A stretch of DNA of 64,000 nt from Paenibacillus wynnii (lineage in GTDB: Bacteria; Bacillota; Bacilli; Paenibacillales; Paenibacillaceae). The first letter of the stretch is position 1; each line of letters opens with the position of its first letter. The position numbers and the translations under genes were made by a program. The notes beneath the pieces were generated by a model. That model ran no database searches. It worked only from the letters and a program-made list of their open reading frames with translations, and was not told the origin of the DNA. Location: the NCBI RefSeq assembly GCF_000757885.1, contig NZ_JQCR01000002.1:62001-126000 (forward strand), read 5' to 3'. Positions 49,683 through 59,286 of this stretch are shown one piece after another.

Positions 49683-52439
49683 CTACTTACCTTTTACTAA
49701 CTCTACCTCGATGAGATGACATTGTCCGGCCTGGAGGCTGGTTAATTCCGCCCGGGCAATCAGAACACCCTCTGAGACGCGTTGAAGCGTCACCTGAGCG
49801 CCATTTATTAGAACCGAGGATATTTGATACTCCCCGTAAGCGGAGCCCTCTGTGTTCTTGTAGAGGACCTCTAACTCGCGATCGGCGAACATCGTTTTGA
49901 TGGAGGCCTTTCCCTCTGCGTCAAATTGCGGCCCTACCAATTTCGGTTCCAACAACAGATCACCAAGCTTGCCTTTAATTCCGAAGACTTCTGTAACCAT
50001 GGTCAAGAGCAGCCAACTCGCCGAACCTGTCAAATAGGTATACATCCCTCTGCCCGATTCATTAATATATTCAGGTATTCCAGGATACATATGACTCACT
50101 TCAAAATCGGTACTAAGCTGATAAAGAGACTCCAGCACCTTTCTACCTTCGTTTACATATCCACGCTTATAGAGCGCGTTCCCATACATAATGGTCATGT
50201 GGCTGAACATGGCTCCGTTCTCCTTATGCCCAAAAGCAAAGCCAAATGCGCGTCCCAAATTTTGCTGAATACCACCAAATTGAGAGTTGAGTCTGTAGCC
50301 TATTTTTTCATCCAGCAAATTCCGTTCCACTGCGGCAATGATTTGCGGAACCTGATCCTCAGATGCAGCATGGCCCATTAATGGAAACACTTGACCCGTA
50401 AGTGTCATCCGGACACCTTCCGCGAACTCTCCTTCGACCCTTTCCCCATCATTGTTGTAGTAGCCGTTAAACCAGCCTCCGCCCTCTTCACTCTCCACCC
50501 ATTCATTTTGGCGTAAATGGTTAAAGATCCACTCTGCTTTCTGAGCAAGATCATCTGCAACCTGATCAATATCAAGAGATGCCTTAACTCCTGAAACCTT
50601 ATTAGGTGCAGAGGCATAGAACCGATTCAGCAGGGCAATCTTGCCTGAAATGGACTCGTAATCAACCTTTTCTGACATCGTATCCAACAGAATGGTAATC
50701 TCTTCTGCCACTTCTATAATCTTTTGGCCGGTTCGTTCCTTCAGATCGCGCAGCAGAAGCGAAATATCCATAAGATTACTGCCATAGAAGGAAGTAAAGG
50801 TTACACTTTCGCCACGATCCGCTCCCATATCGAGCCCGTCGTTCCAATCCGCACCCTCCAACTTGATATTATTGTGTTCTCCAACATTGAAGAAAGGTAC
50901 GAGATTTTGTAGTAGAATATGCTCCAGAATCGTGCCTTTATAGATATCACCAGATGCTGTTCTAAGAACACTTCCCTCTTTAAGATCCAGGGAATGATCC
51001 CTTTCCCGACAGCGGCTCATGAAAGTATCACGGAAATAGCCTTGCTCTTGATTTAGAAATTCCATATCACCGCTATGATTTAAATACAGCATCGTGGTCA
51101 TAAACGGCCAGGCTCCATGATCCATCCATACACGCGGTATGTTGTTGCGATCCGCAATGAATTCCCCAGGATGCTGGCCAATAATGGTCGCATTACTTCC
51201 ATCTATTCTAACACCGGCATAATTATCGAATAACAGGTTGCGTACCTCTGCCGGCTCCATAATAAGCAATGCCAGACAATCCTGCCACAAATCCCGCCAT
51301 CCTCTACCTCCACGACCGTAATCATGATAAGGCAAGAAAGAGTTCCCGTATAATCTTCTAAGCACCGGCTGCAAAGTTACCCATTTCATCCATTGGTCTG
51401 CATCTGCATCCCCCGTTTTGAACTGAACAGTATTTACCTTTTCACTCCAAAAGGCCTTATTCTCCTCCAGTAATCGATCAAAAGACGATGAAGAGCCATA
51501 TTTCCCTATAAGAGCCTCGAGATCCATTCTTTGATCCTCTATGGCCATTATAACTACATACGAAACACTTTCTCCCGGCATCAGAGTAACGGTGGTAAAT
51601 CGGATACCACCCAGTGCCTCATACCCTTCCCTATGTACACCAGTTCCTGCAATGATATCAGGGGCTCGATTGACTACTACTGCCTCGGGCCAATCCAAAC
51701 TTCCCCCTTCTCCAATGAACTCCTCTTGAACCGGAAAAAATCCCTCAGGTGTATTTCCGTCACCTTCCACTCCAAAAACTCCATAGGAGGTATGATTCAC
51801 TCGATGACCCCGTTCATCAAAAGAAAGTGCAGGCTGTACCTCAATACCATAATCAGAGGTGAAAATACGATGCAGTAAAGATGTTACATGACGGTGGTCC
51901 CTGAGGTCATCCGCCGATCTTGCATATAATGGAATAGCGGCTGTTGGTGTTAAGGTCTGCTGCGTCTCTCCGTTATTTGTAAGAACAACCTTCATTAACT
52001 CTACCTTGTCATTACCGCAGGGTACAAAGCTGGTAATCTGGGACGATAAGTTCAGCTCTTTACTACTGCGGCTAACTCGATGCCATAAGAATCCAGCCTC
52101 CAGTTCAACCTCTTCAGCATCCTCAGTGTAGAAATCCGCATTTTGCCGGGCTGAATTTCCCGCTGCGGACCAAGTGCCTTTCCCTTCAACGTGGATCCAA
52201 AAATTGCGTGAAGCACGAGAATTGTGCAAATCCTCCACTGATATAGGCGGGGTTAAAAACGTATTATGCCCTGAAGTCGTTTGACCGTGAAGTTTCGGAC
52301 TTACCGAAGACATCATGCCGCCCTCGTTTACGAGCGGGAAGTACAAGTAGCTGCTGCGGTCAGCTTTCTGAAGTCTGAAATCCCCTTTATCACCTGTAAA
52401 TTCCCAACCTCGCTTACTCTTATCTTTCACTTTATTCAT
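49683..52439 (-). CDS. GH94 glycoside phosphorylase
   Basis: The 918-residue protein belongs to GH94, the cellobiose/beta-1,2-oligoglucan phosphorylase family. The catalytic Asp lies in the GADWNDGLDMG motif (about residue 534). GRGGRGWRDLWQDCLALLIMEP, FLPYHDYG and the phosphate-region GMYTYLTGSASWLL also match. The N-terminal third is a beta-sandwich. ATG 52439 follows GGAGAGG without a gap, so GTG 52430, nine bases from it, may be the true start. It carries no signal peptide, so it acts on imported beta-glucosides. Substrate is open; the length and motifs fit beta-1,2- or related oligoglucan phosphorylases. Confidence 0.75.
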   Translation of the reverse strand: MNKVKDKSKRGWEFTGDKGDFRLQKADRSSYLYFPLVNEGGMMSSVSPKLHGQTTSGHNTFLTPPISVEDLHNSRASRNFWIHVEGKGTWSAAGNSARQNADFYTEDAEEVELEAGFLWHRVSRSSKELNLSSQITSFVPCGNDKVELMKVVLTNNGETQQTLTPTAAIPLYARSADDLRDHRHVTSLLHRIFTSDYGIEVQPALSFDERGHRVNHTSYGVFGVEGDGNTPEGFFPVQEEFIGEGGSLDWPEAVVVNRAPDIIAGTGVHREGYEALGGIRFTTVTLMPGESVSYVVIMAIEDQRMDLEALIGKYGSSSSFDRLLEENKAFWSEKVNTVQFKTGDADADQWMKWVTLQPVLRRLYGNSFLPYHDYGRGGRGWRDLWQDCLALLIMEPAEVRNLLFDNYAGVRIDGSNATIIGQHPGEFIADRNNIPRVWMDHGAWPFMTTMLYLNHSGDMEFLNQEQGYFRDTFMSRCRERDHSLDLKEGSVLRTASGDIYKGTILEHILLQNLVPFFNVGEHNNIKLEGADWNDGLDMGADRGESVTFTSFYGSNLMDISLLLRDLKERTGQKIIEVAEEITILLDTMSEKVDYESISGKIALLNRFYASAPNKVSGVKASLDIDQVADDLAQKAEWIFNHLRQNEWVESEEGGGWFNGYYNNDGERVEGEFAEGVRMTLTGQVFPLMGHAASEDQVPQIIAAVERNLLDEKIGYRLNSQFGGIQQNLGRAFGFAFGHKENGAMFSHMTIMYGNALYKRGYVNEGRKVLESLYQLSTDFEVSHMYPGIPEYINESGRGMYTYLTGSASWLLLTMVTEVFGIKGKLGDLLLEPKLVGPQFDAEGKASIKTMFADRELEVLYKNTEGSAYGEYQISSVLINGAQVTLQRVSEGVLIARAELTSLQAGQCHLIEVELVKGK

Positions 52440-52456
52440 CCTCTCCACAATAAACT

Positions 52457-52505
52457 AAACCGGTTTCGGTAATTTTATTATTACACCGCTACAATTCTTT
52501 GTAAA
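52457..52505 (-). promoter_or_regulatory. GH94 promoter with LacI-type operator
   Basis: On the minus strand TTTACA (52500-52505) and TAATAA (52478-52483) are 16 bp apart. The perfect palindrome AAACCGGTTT (52457-52466) lies just downstream of the -10, the usual position for a LacI-family repressor. No lacI-type gene is in the window. Confidence 0.5.
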
Positions 52506-52884
52506 GGTTTTCTCGAAAACAAATATACAGGTGTATTTTAAATGATTAGAGACGATAAAACCCTGTATAACCCTTATAAATCAAGTCATCACGGACTTCC
52601 CCCTACACTATTATCTTTAGTGATTCTAGAGCATAATATAACGAAACTAATTTTCGATAAGTCTAATCAGAAAATAAAATTCCTTACTCCCCCTTAGTAA
52701 AAGCGAGCATTTCCTCAGAAGAAATCCTATGGTGAGAGCGTATAGGGTGTTTTAAGGCTTTCTGGCGGGTTTTTAAGCATTACCCCCTATCGCTTCCTCG
52801 CTACACCACTGCAGCGTTATAAAGGCTTCAGGGGGCGCTCTAATGCTTTTTATTTAATAGACATAACATCACTTGTTATAAACG
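52506..52884. other. Gene-free stretch upstream of the GH94 gene
   Basis: No convincing ORF lies here. Two loosely similar blocks (AAGGCTTTCTGGCGGG near 52754 and AAGGCTTCAGGGGGCG near 52823) are each followed by AAGCATT/AATGCTT-type sequence. They may be remains of a repeat; nothing else was seen. Confidence 0.3.
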
Positions 52885-52917
52885 ACAAAAAACCCTTGGG
52901 AATAGTCCCAAGGGTTT
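52885..52917 (-). terminator. glnA terminator
   Basis: On the minus strand AAACCCTTGGGA pairs with TCCCAAGGGTTT around CTAT, followed by TTTGTCG. Confidence 0.85.
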
Positions 52918-52942
52918 ACTTATACGTCTAAATTAATTTATC

Positions 52943-54367
52943 TTAGCAATCGAAGTACAGGGAGTACTCGTGCGGATGAACACGAACGGCAACCGCTTGA
53001 GCTTCAGAGCGTTTCAGACCGATATAATTATCGATGAAGTCCTTAGTGAATACGCCGCCTTCTGTCAGGAATTCGAAGTCAGCTTCCAGAGCGTCAAGCG
53101 CTTCGTCCAATGTGCCAGGAACGCTGCGGATTTTCTCCTTTTCTGCATCAGACAGATCATAAATGTTCTTATCAAGAGGACCGTAACCCATTTCCTCAGG
53201 GTTGATTTTCTTCTTGATTCCGTCCAAGCCAGCCATCAGCATTGCGGAGAACGCCAAGTATGGATTAGCTGTAGAATCCGGTGTACGGAACTCGATACGA
53301 CAGCCTTTAGGTGTTACAGCAGCTACTGGGATACGAACTGCAGCGGAACGGTTTCCTTTGGAGAATACAAGGTTAACCGGTGCTTCATAACCAGGTACCA
53401 AACGTTTGAAAGAGTTGGTACTAGGGTTAGTCAGTGCGATCAGTGCAGGAGCATGATAAAGGATACCGCCGATGTAGTGCATTGCCATTTCACTCAGGTT
53501 GGCATAAGCGCCTTTTTCGTAGAACAAAGGAGTGTCGCCGTTGAAGATGGATTGGTGAACGTGCATTCCGCTACCATTATCACCGAACAGTGGTTTTGGC
53601 ATGAAGGTTGCTACCTTGCCGTATTGACGTGCAGTATTTTGAACAATGTATTTGTAAGTAAGGAGATTGTCAGCTGTTTTCAACAGGGTATCAAAACGGA
53701 AGTTAATCTCCGCTTGTCCTGCAGTTGCTACTTCATGGTGATGACGCTCAATGCGCAGTCCGGCTTCAGCCAGCAAACGACACATTTCACTACGGATATC
53801 CTGTTGGCTGTCCACTGGTGCTACAGGTACATAACCACCTTTAACGCCAACTTTAAATGCAAGGTTTCCGCCTTCATCTTTACGTGAAGTATTCCAAGCT
53901 GCTTCTTCGGAATCTACGAAGAAAGAAGAACTGTTCATTCCGCTCTCATAACGTACATCATCAAAGATGAAGAACTCGGATTCCGGTGCGAAGAATGCTG
54001 CTGTTCCCACTCCGCTTGCTTGCAGGAACTCTTCGGCTTTTACAGCGATACCGCGCGGATCGCGCTCATAACGTTCACCATCAGGAGTGAAAATGTCGCA
54101 CATGATGTTAATCGTCGGATGAGCGGTAAAAGGATCGATGTATGTAGTACTTGGATCCGGCATCATTACCATATCGGATTCTTCAATACCACGGAATCCT
54201 TTGATAGAAGAACCATCAAAAGCTACACCATTTACAAAAGTTTCTTCTTCTACTTCAGTAGCAGGTAACGAAATATGGTGGGCACGACCTCCTAAATCTA
54301 CGAACCGAAAATCTACCCATTCGATGTTGTTCTCTTTGATCGTTTGCAACACTTTTTCAACCGACAT
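52943..54367 (-). CDS. glnA: Glutamine synthetase, GSI-beta-like
   Basis: The 474-residue enzyme makes glutamine from glutamate, ammonia and ATP. Signature motifs include FDGSSIKGFRGIEESDM, the metal-site HHHEVATAGQAE, FMPKPLFGDNGSGMH, NRSAAVRIP and the adenylylation-type loop DKNIYDLS with Tyr403. Length and this loop are closer to GSI-beta (E. coli type) than to the shorter GSI-alpha GlnA of Bacillus. ATG 54367 has GGGAGG nine bases upstream. It is a single gene without glnR beside it. Confidence 0.9.
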   Translation of the reverse strand: MSVEKVLQTIKENNIEWVDFRFVDLGGRAHHISLPATEVEEETFVNGVAFDGSSIKGFRGIEESDMVMMPDPSTTYIDPFTAHPTINIMCDIFTPDGERYERDPRGIAVKAEEFLQASGVGTAAFFAPESEFFIFDDVRYESGMNSSSFFVDSEEAAWNTSRKDEGGNLAFKVGVKGGYVPVAPVDSQQDIRSEMCRLLAEAGLRIERHHHEVATAGQAEINFRFDTLLKTADNLLTYKYIVQNTARQYGKVATFMPKPLFGDNGSGMHVHQSIFNGDTPLFYEKGAYANLSEMAMHYIGGILYHAPALIALTNPSTNSFKRLVPGYEAPVNLVFSKGNRSAAVRIPVAAVTPKGCRIEFRTPDSTANPYLAFSAMLMAGLDGIKKKINPEEMGYGPLDKNIYDLSDAEKEKIRSVPGTLDEALDALEADFEFLTEGGVFTKDFIDNYIGLKRSEAQAVAVRVHPHEYSLYFDC

Positions 54368-54506
54368 GAATTTCTTCCTCCCCAAGTTACGAACATTAAG
54401 CCGTTCACAGTATGCGAATGTTCTTGTTTTTAATGTTTTTGCTGTCGTCATTATAAATCTCAAACCTAACATCGTCAATGCTTATGTAAGGTATTTCTTA
54501 TTCCAA

Positions 54507-54523
54507 TGTGAGTTATTCTGACG
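54507..54523 (-). promoter_or_regulatory. Possible GlnR/TnrA box upstream of glnA
   Basis: TGTGA-GTTATTC-TGACG matches TGTNA-N7-TNACA except for the last base and lies 140 bp before the glnA start. Confidence 0.3.
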
Positions 54524-54648
54524 CTTTCGTGAATTTTCTACTATAAGACTGTTAAACTACGGCTCTACATTTACTTTAAATTGCAAAACGTCCCCTTCCA
54601 CCGTCCTTGGACGGGAGAAGAGGGCGATTAATACAAATCAATGTTAGC

Positions 54649-55695
54649 TTAGACTACGGATGCAGGTTCCGGTGAAGTAGAGAACTTGCGTCCAACCAAC
54701 GGTGCAAGCTTCTCCAAATCTCTTAATAAATTCGCGAATTGGTCAGGGAATAGAGATTGAACTCCATCGCCCGTCATGGAATTATCAGGATCGGTATGCA
54801 TTTCGATAATCAAACCGTTTGCTCCTGCAGCTACGGAAGCCTTGGACATAGGTTCAACCAGCTCTCTACGGCCTGTTCCGTGACTTGGATCAGAAATAAC
54901 AGGGAGATGACTCAAGCTTTGAAGGACTGGAATCGCCGTAAGATCCAATGTATTGCGAGTGTAGGTCTCGAAGGTCCGAATACCCCGTTCACAGAGCATT
55001 ACATCCCGATTACCGCCGGCTAAAATGTACTCTGCTGCATTTAACAGTTCATCATAGGTAGCACTAAAACCGCGCTTTAACAATACGGGCCGGCCGCAGG
55101 TTCCGAGCTTTCGCAGTAAATCAAAGTTTTGCATATTTCTTGTACCGACTTGCAAAATATCAGCGTGCTCCGCACACACATCTACGTATTCCGGTGTCAT
55201 TACTTCCGTGATGGTTAGCAGCCCGTGACGTCTGCCTGCTTCAGCCATCATGGTAAGTCCTTCGACACCAACACCTTGGAAGCTGTAAGGACCGGTACGG
55301 GGTTTAAAAGCGCCACCGCGCAGAACCTGACCTCCTGCAGCTTTTACCAAACGAGCAATTTCATCGATTTGTTCCGGAGATTCCACGGCGCAAGGTCCGC
55401 CCATAATGACGAGATTCTCTCCACCGATTTTAACGCCCCGAATATCAATTACTGTATCTTCAGGATGAAAGTCCCGGCTGGCAAGCTTGTAGGATTTCGT
55501 GATTTTGACTACATTTTCCACACCCTTCATCTGGCGCAGATGTTCCGCAAGCTTAGGTGTAACGCCTCCTACCAAACCAATAACCGTACGGTCAGCCCCC
55601 CGGGAGAGATGCACCTGCAGCCCTTCCTTTTCAATTACTGCTATAATGTCCTGTACTTGCTCTTCTGGTGTTTGGTTGGATGTAATAACGATCAT
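54649..55695 (-). CDS. aroF: DAHP synthase (3-deoxy-7-phosphoheptulonate synthase)
   Basis: The 348-residue enzyme condenses phosphoenolpyruvate and erythrose-4-phosphate in the first step of aromatic synthesis. An N-terminal ferredoxin-like regulatory domain (residues 1-70, MIVITSNQTPEEQV) precedes the type I-beta barrel with IMGGPCAVES, LRGGAFKPRTGPYSFQG, GTRNMQNFDLL, LKRGFSATYDE and SDPSHGTGRRELV. ATG 55695 is chosen by domain start; AAGGGAAG lies about ten bases upstream. The N-terminal domain usually confers feedback control by tyrosine or chorismate products. Confidence 0.9.
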   Translation of the reverse strand: MIVITSNQTPEEQVQDIIAVIEKEGLQVHLSRGADRTVIGLVGGVTPKLAEHLRQMKGVENVVKITKSYKLASRDFHPEDTVIDIRGVKIGGENLVIMGGPCAVESPEQIDEIARLVKAAGGQVLRGGAFKPRTGPYSFQGVGVEGLTMMAEAGRRHGLLTITEVMTPEYVDVCAEHADILQVGTRNMQNFDLLRKLGTCGRPVLLKRGFSATYDELLNAAEYILAGGNRDVMLCERGIRTFETYTRNTLDLTAIPVLQSLSHLPVISDPSHGTGRRELVEPMSKASVAAGANGLIIEMHTDPDNSMTGDGVQSLFPDQFANLLRDLEKLAPLVGRKFSTSPEPASVV

Positions 55696-55755
55696 AATAC
55701 ATTCTTCCCTTCTCAACTCTATAGGTTTTATAATTGATAATGAACATAAACACTT

Positions 55756-55796
55756 ACACGCTAAAACGCTAAAACGCTTTTAAGCTTCTACGCTTT
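55756..55796. repeat. Iterated ACGCT motif before aroF
   Basis: ACGCTAAA, ACGCTAAA, ACGCTTTTA and ACGCTTTTA begin at 55758, 55766, 55774 and 55790. The spacing is 8, 8 and 16 bp. It may be a regulator site or a short tandem duplication. Confidence 0.4.
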
Positions 55797-55902
55797 TAAT
55801 CACTAAAGTAATTTTAATCGAAATGTTCCTTTTCGTCAAGCCCTACCAAATCACACCAGTTAACGAAACCCCCTTTCGCGACTCTTTTTTACCGTATAAA
55901 GT

Positions 55903-55946
55903 AAATAAAGAGCACCTTCATTCCAGAAATCAGAACGAAGGTGCTC
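55903..55946 (-). terminator. ispH terminator
   Basis: On the minus strand GAGCACCTTC pairs with GAAGGTGCTC across a 17-base loop, followed by TTTATTTAC. Confidence 0.8.
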
Positions 55947-55986
55947 TCACTTTTTCGAAAAATTCTAACTTATTTTTAATAGTTTC

Positions 55987-56949
55987 TTACGATGGTGTGC
56001 CTGTTTTACTCGTATTCTTAACGGGTGGAAGCAGCTTCGCCATATTAACCGTTCGCTTAATCTCCCATGTCTCAGGCCGTGCAGGATCATACTGCTCTAG
56101 AAATAATATAACTTCCTTGGTGATCGGAGTTGGTGTAGAAGCACCTGATGTAACCCCTACCTTGTTGACTCCTTGCAGCCATTCTATATTCATCTCGGAT
56201 ACGTCCGAAATACGGTGAGCGGGTACGCCCGCTATCTCTTGAGACACTTGCGCCAGACGGTTGGAGTTGTTGCTTCGCGGATCACCGACTACAATCACAA
56301 GATCGGTTTGCCCAGCCTGCTCTGCTACAGCCTCCTGTCGAACCTGAGTAGCCATACAAATTTCATTATGCACTTCTGCGCCCGGGAAAGTTTCCAGCAG
56401 TTTTCTCATAATATGCTTGATATCCCACTGACTCATTGTCGTCTGATTCGTAATCACAATCCGTGAAGAAGGAATCGAGAGCGATTCTATCTCTGCTTCC
56501 GTCTCAATCAGATGAACATGCTCCGGGGCAATTCCTACCGCACCCTCGGGTTCTGGGTGGCCCTTCTTTCCGATATAAATGACCTCATAGCCATCTTCAA
56601 CCTTTTCCTTAATCAGATCATGGGTTTTAGTCACATCGGGACATGTAGCATCCAAAGTGGTCAAACCCTTCGCCCGGGCCATCTTGCGAACCTCCGGCGA
56701 AACACCATGAGCTGTAAAAATAACAGTACCGCTATCCACTTTATCCAGAATATCCAGACGGTTATGCCCATCCAGCGTAATAATACCATCGTCCTCAAAG
56801 GAGTTGGTGACGTGACTATTATGAACAATCATACCCAATATATAAATCGGCCGGGGCAGATCAAGATTTTGAGCGGCCTGACGAGCCATTACCATGGCAT
56901 CAACGACACCATAACAATATCCCCGAGGAGAAATTTTGATTACTTCCAT
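55987..56949 (-). CDS. ispH: 4-hydroxy-3-methylbut-2-enyl diphosphate reductase IspH
   Basis: The 320-residue iron-sulfur enzyme performs the last step of the MEP isoprenoid pathway. The three cluster cysteines are in [24 protein letters not shown] and [13 protein letters not shown]. The proton-donor region [10 protein letters not shown] and substrate-binding SNNSNRL are present. The length is normal, so it should be functional. It is a single gene in this window. Confidence 0.93.
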   Translation of the reverse strand: MEVIKISPRGYCYGVVDAMVMARQAAQNLDLPRPIYILGMIVHNSHVTNSFEDDGIITLDGHNRLDILDKVDSGTVIFTAHGVSPEVRKMARAKGLTTLDATCPDVTKTHDLIKEKVEDGYEVIYIGKKGHPEPEGAVGIAPEHVHLIETEAEIESLSIPSSRIVITNQTTMSQWDIKHIMRKLLETFPGAEVHNEICMATQVRQEAVAEQAGQTDLVIVVGDPRSNNSNRLAQVSQEIAGVPAHRISDVSEMNIEWLQGVNKVGVTSGASTPTPITKEVILFLEQYDPARPETWEIKRTVNMAKLLPPVKNTSKTGTPS

Positions 56950-57006
56950 GACTTCACCAGCTTTCTGCTGTCGTTAATTACAAGATTAGAACCCGTCTAT
57001 TATACC

Positions 57007-58470
57007 CTACTCCAGCGGTGGAGCAAAGAGCAGCGGCAGCCAGATTACAAATGTTGTACCTTCTCCTTGCCGCGTGACAACCTCAACTGAACCTCCGTGT
57101 TCATCAATAATCCACTTCGCTATCGAGAGACCTAGGCCGATGCCTTCGGTTATACCGCGAGACTCATCCGCTCGATAGAATCGGTCAAAGATGTGAGGTA
57201 CCTCGTCCTTGTCCATACCAATACCGGTATCCGTGATACGTATGCCTACCTGACTCTGATAAAATACAGCATTCAATGATACTTCACCAGCAGGCGTGTA
57301 TTTAAATGCATTATCAATAAAGATAAATAGCATTTGCTGAAGATAATCCTTATTACCCACAATATACTTCCCATTCAGGTGGGTCATCTCACCTACCACC
57401 CACTCGGCCTGATGAGGCAGGAAGGCTGCTCGACGCGCAACTTCTGTCATCATTGGCTCCAAAGCTACCGGCTCCTTATCAAATGTCCGTCCGGTATCTG
57501 CGCGGGCCAACGAAAGCATATCCGCAACAAGCCGGCTCATCCGTTTGGCTTCATCCGCAATGTCACGCACAGACTCCTTAGACATTTGACGAATAGAGGC
57601 ATCATCGAGCGAAGGATTCTCCCCAGGCTCAAGATCCCAAACCTTTTGCAGTAAATCAATATTCCCGCGGATTGTCGTAAGAGGCGTACGCAGTTCATGC
57701 GAAGCATCAGAGACGAAACGCCGCTGTGCTGCATAGGAATCCTCAAGCTCTTTATAGAAACCTTCCATCCGTCCAAGCATACTGTTAACCGTCTCAATAA
57801 GCTGACCGATCTCATCAGGCGGGCCTTCATATTCGATACGCGAGCTAAGATCAGTTCCGGTCTGTATCCCGTTGGCCGCCTCGATAACCTTACCTATCGG
57901 ACTCATAGATTTACGTGCCAAGAATAGACCGAAGGTGAAGGCTGCCAATAAGGTAGCAAACGATCCTACCAGCAATATGTTTTTCAGCCTTAACATGAGT
58001 TTATCTTCCTGGCTGGTAGGTGCAGCAACCTGGAGTACCGCCAGAGGTTTGCCGTCAGGGTTTTTGAGAGCCATTTGATACATAATAAAATGGTAACCCC
58101 CCAGGCTTAATTGCTTAAATCCCTTTTGATTCTCTATTTTATCACGCGCTGGAAACTCAAATTTCATGCCCAGACTACTCATATTATCCGATTGTTGGAT
58201 GGTTTTGCTGTCATAAATATAGATTTGCACCAGCATATTTGCTTCTTCCAAAAGGTCAGCTTGAGTTAAATTCACATCTACGTTTAGCAGTGAGCCATCA
58301 TATCCCCAGCGCGGCCGGACCTGCAGCTCCTCAACCTGTTTTTGTACACGATCCTTCAAATCACCATAGGTATTAAAATAGACAAAGCCATAAATTGCAG
58401 CTGAAAAGGCCAGCAGCATAACAGCCAAAATCCCAGAATACCAAGCAGTCAGCCGCAGCCTAATGGACAT
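57007..58470 (-). CDS. Sensor histidine kinase with HAMP domain
   Basis: The 487-residue kinase has two membrane segments (about residues 8-32 and 161-183) around an extracellular domain of about 130 residues. A HAMP linker (SPIGKVIEAANGIQTGTDLSSR), HisKA (SDASHELRTPLTTIRGN) and HATPase (IDNAFKYTP; DTGIGMDKDEVPHIFDRF; GLGLSIAKWI) follow. ATG 58470 lies one base after the regulator stop, with GAGGTG nine bases upstream. With the regulator and the HtrA gene upstream it resembles CssRS-type envelope stress systems. Confidence 0.85.
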   Translation of the reverse strand: MSIRLRLTAWYSGILAVMLLAFSAAIYGFVYFNTYGDLKDRVQKQVEELQVRPRWGYDGSLLNVDVNLTQADLLEEANMLVQIYIYDSKTIQQSDNMSSLGMKFEFPARDKIENQKGFKQLSLGGYHFIMYQMALKNPDGKPLAVLQVAAPTSQEDKLMLRLKNILLVGSFATLLAAFTFGLFLARKSMSPIGKVIEAANGIQTGTDLSSRIEYEGPPDEIGQLIETVNSMLGRMEGFYKELEDSYAAQRRFVSDASHELRTPLTTIRGNIDLLQKVWDLEPGENPSLDDASIRQMSKESVRDIADEAKRMSRLVADMLSLARADTGRTFDKEPVALEPMMTEVARRAAFLPHQAEWVVGEMTHLNGKYIVGNKDYLQQMLFIFIDNAFKYTPAGEVSLNAVFYQSQVGIRITDTGIGMDKDEVPHIFDRFYRADESRGITEGIGLGLSIAKWIIDEHGGSVEVVTRQGEGTTFVIWLPLLFAPPLE

Positions 58471-58471
58471 C

Positions 58472-59161
58472 TTAATTGTCACCTCTTAGAATGTACCCGG
58501 CTCCCCGGATGGTTTGAATTAGACGTTTCCCTCCATGTTCTTCCGTTTTTTGACGGAGCATGGCTATGTAAACCTCCAACACATTAGATTCTCCACTATA
58601 ATCATAGCCCCATATTTTATCCATAATCAGATCGCGGGACAATACTCGCTTGGGGTTCTGCAGAAACAAGTGCAGCAGCTCAAATTCCTTTGCTGTAAGC
58701 TCTAGGCGTTTACCACCCCGTGTAACTTCACGGGAGTCAACATCCAAAGTGATATCCTCATAGGATACAGCCTTATCCACATTGCCGCCTTGCTCGCTCT
58801 TCCGCCGCAAAAGTGCACGCACACGGGCCAGCAGTTCCTCGAGCGCAAACGGTTTAACCAGATAGTCATCGGCTCCCAAATCAAGCCCTTTTACCCGATG
58901 CTCTATCTCATCCTTAGCGGTTAGCATTAACACGGGCACTGAGCTCCCGCCCTCCCTTAGACGCCGACAAACTTCAAATCCATCCACCTGCGGCATCATC
59001 ACATCGAGAATAACCACATCTGGGTCACTGTTCAGTACGGCACGCAGCCCATCGGCTCCATTGACCGCAGTTTTTACATCATAGCCTTCAAAAGCAAGAC
59101 CGCGCCGAAGCATGGATATAATTTTTTCATCATCATCAATAATTAAAATATTCGGTCGCAT
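58472..59161 (-). CDS. OmpR-family response regulator
   Basis: The 229-residue regulator has an intact receiver (LIIDDDEKI; phospho-acceptor in VVILDVMMPQVDGF; Lys in DYLVKPFAL). The winged helix (LTAKEFELLHLFLQNP; VLEVYIAMLRQK) ends IRGAGYILRGDN. GGGGG lies about seven bases before the start. It is co-transcribed with the HAMP kinase and probably controls the HtrA-type protease gene 125 bp upstream. Confidence 0.88.
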   Translation of the reverse strand: MRPNILIIDDDEKIISMLRRGLAFEGYDVKTAVNGADGLRAVLNSDPDVVILDVMMPQVDGFEVCRRLREGGSSVPVLMLTAKDEIEHRVKGLDLGADDYLVKPFALEELLARVRALLRRKSEQGGNVDKAVSYEDITLDVDSREVTRGGKRLELTAKEFELLHLFLQNPKRVLSRDLIMDKIWGYDYSGESNVLEVYIAMLRQKTEEHGGKRLIQTIRGAGYILRGDN

Positions 59162-59231
59162 CAAGCAGCCCCCATTATTACATTCTTATTTATATTGTAC
59201 CAATGAATTCATAGATTGGCATCCAAGCAGC

Positions 59232-59256
59232 AAAAACGGAAGGGCTAGCCCTCCCG
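59232..59256 (-). terminator. htrA terminator
   Basis: On the minus strand GGGAGGGC-ta-GCCCTTCC is followed by GTTTTTGC. Confidence 0.65.
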
Positions 59257-59286
59257 CTTATAAATTCGCTGTCCTGTTGGTTATTC

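Noticed and set aside
52970..53887. A 305-codon open frame opposite glnA
   Set aside because: It is antisense to a clear glutamine synthetase, has no family features or ribosome site, and follows from the codon use of glnA.
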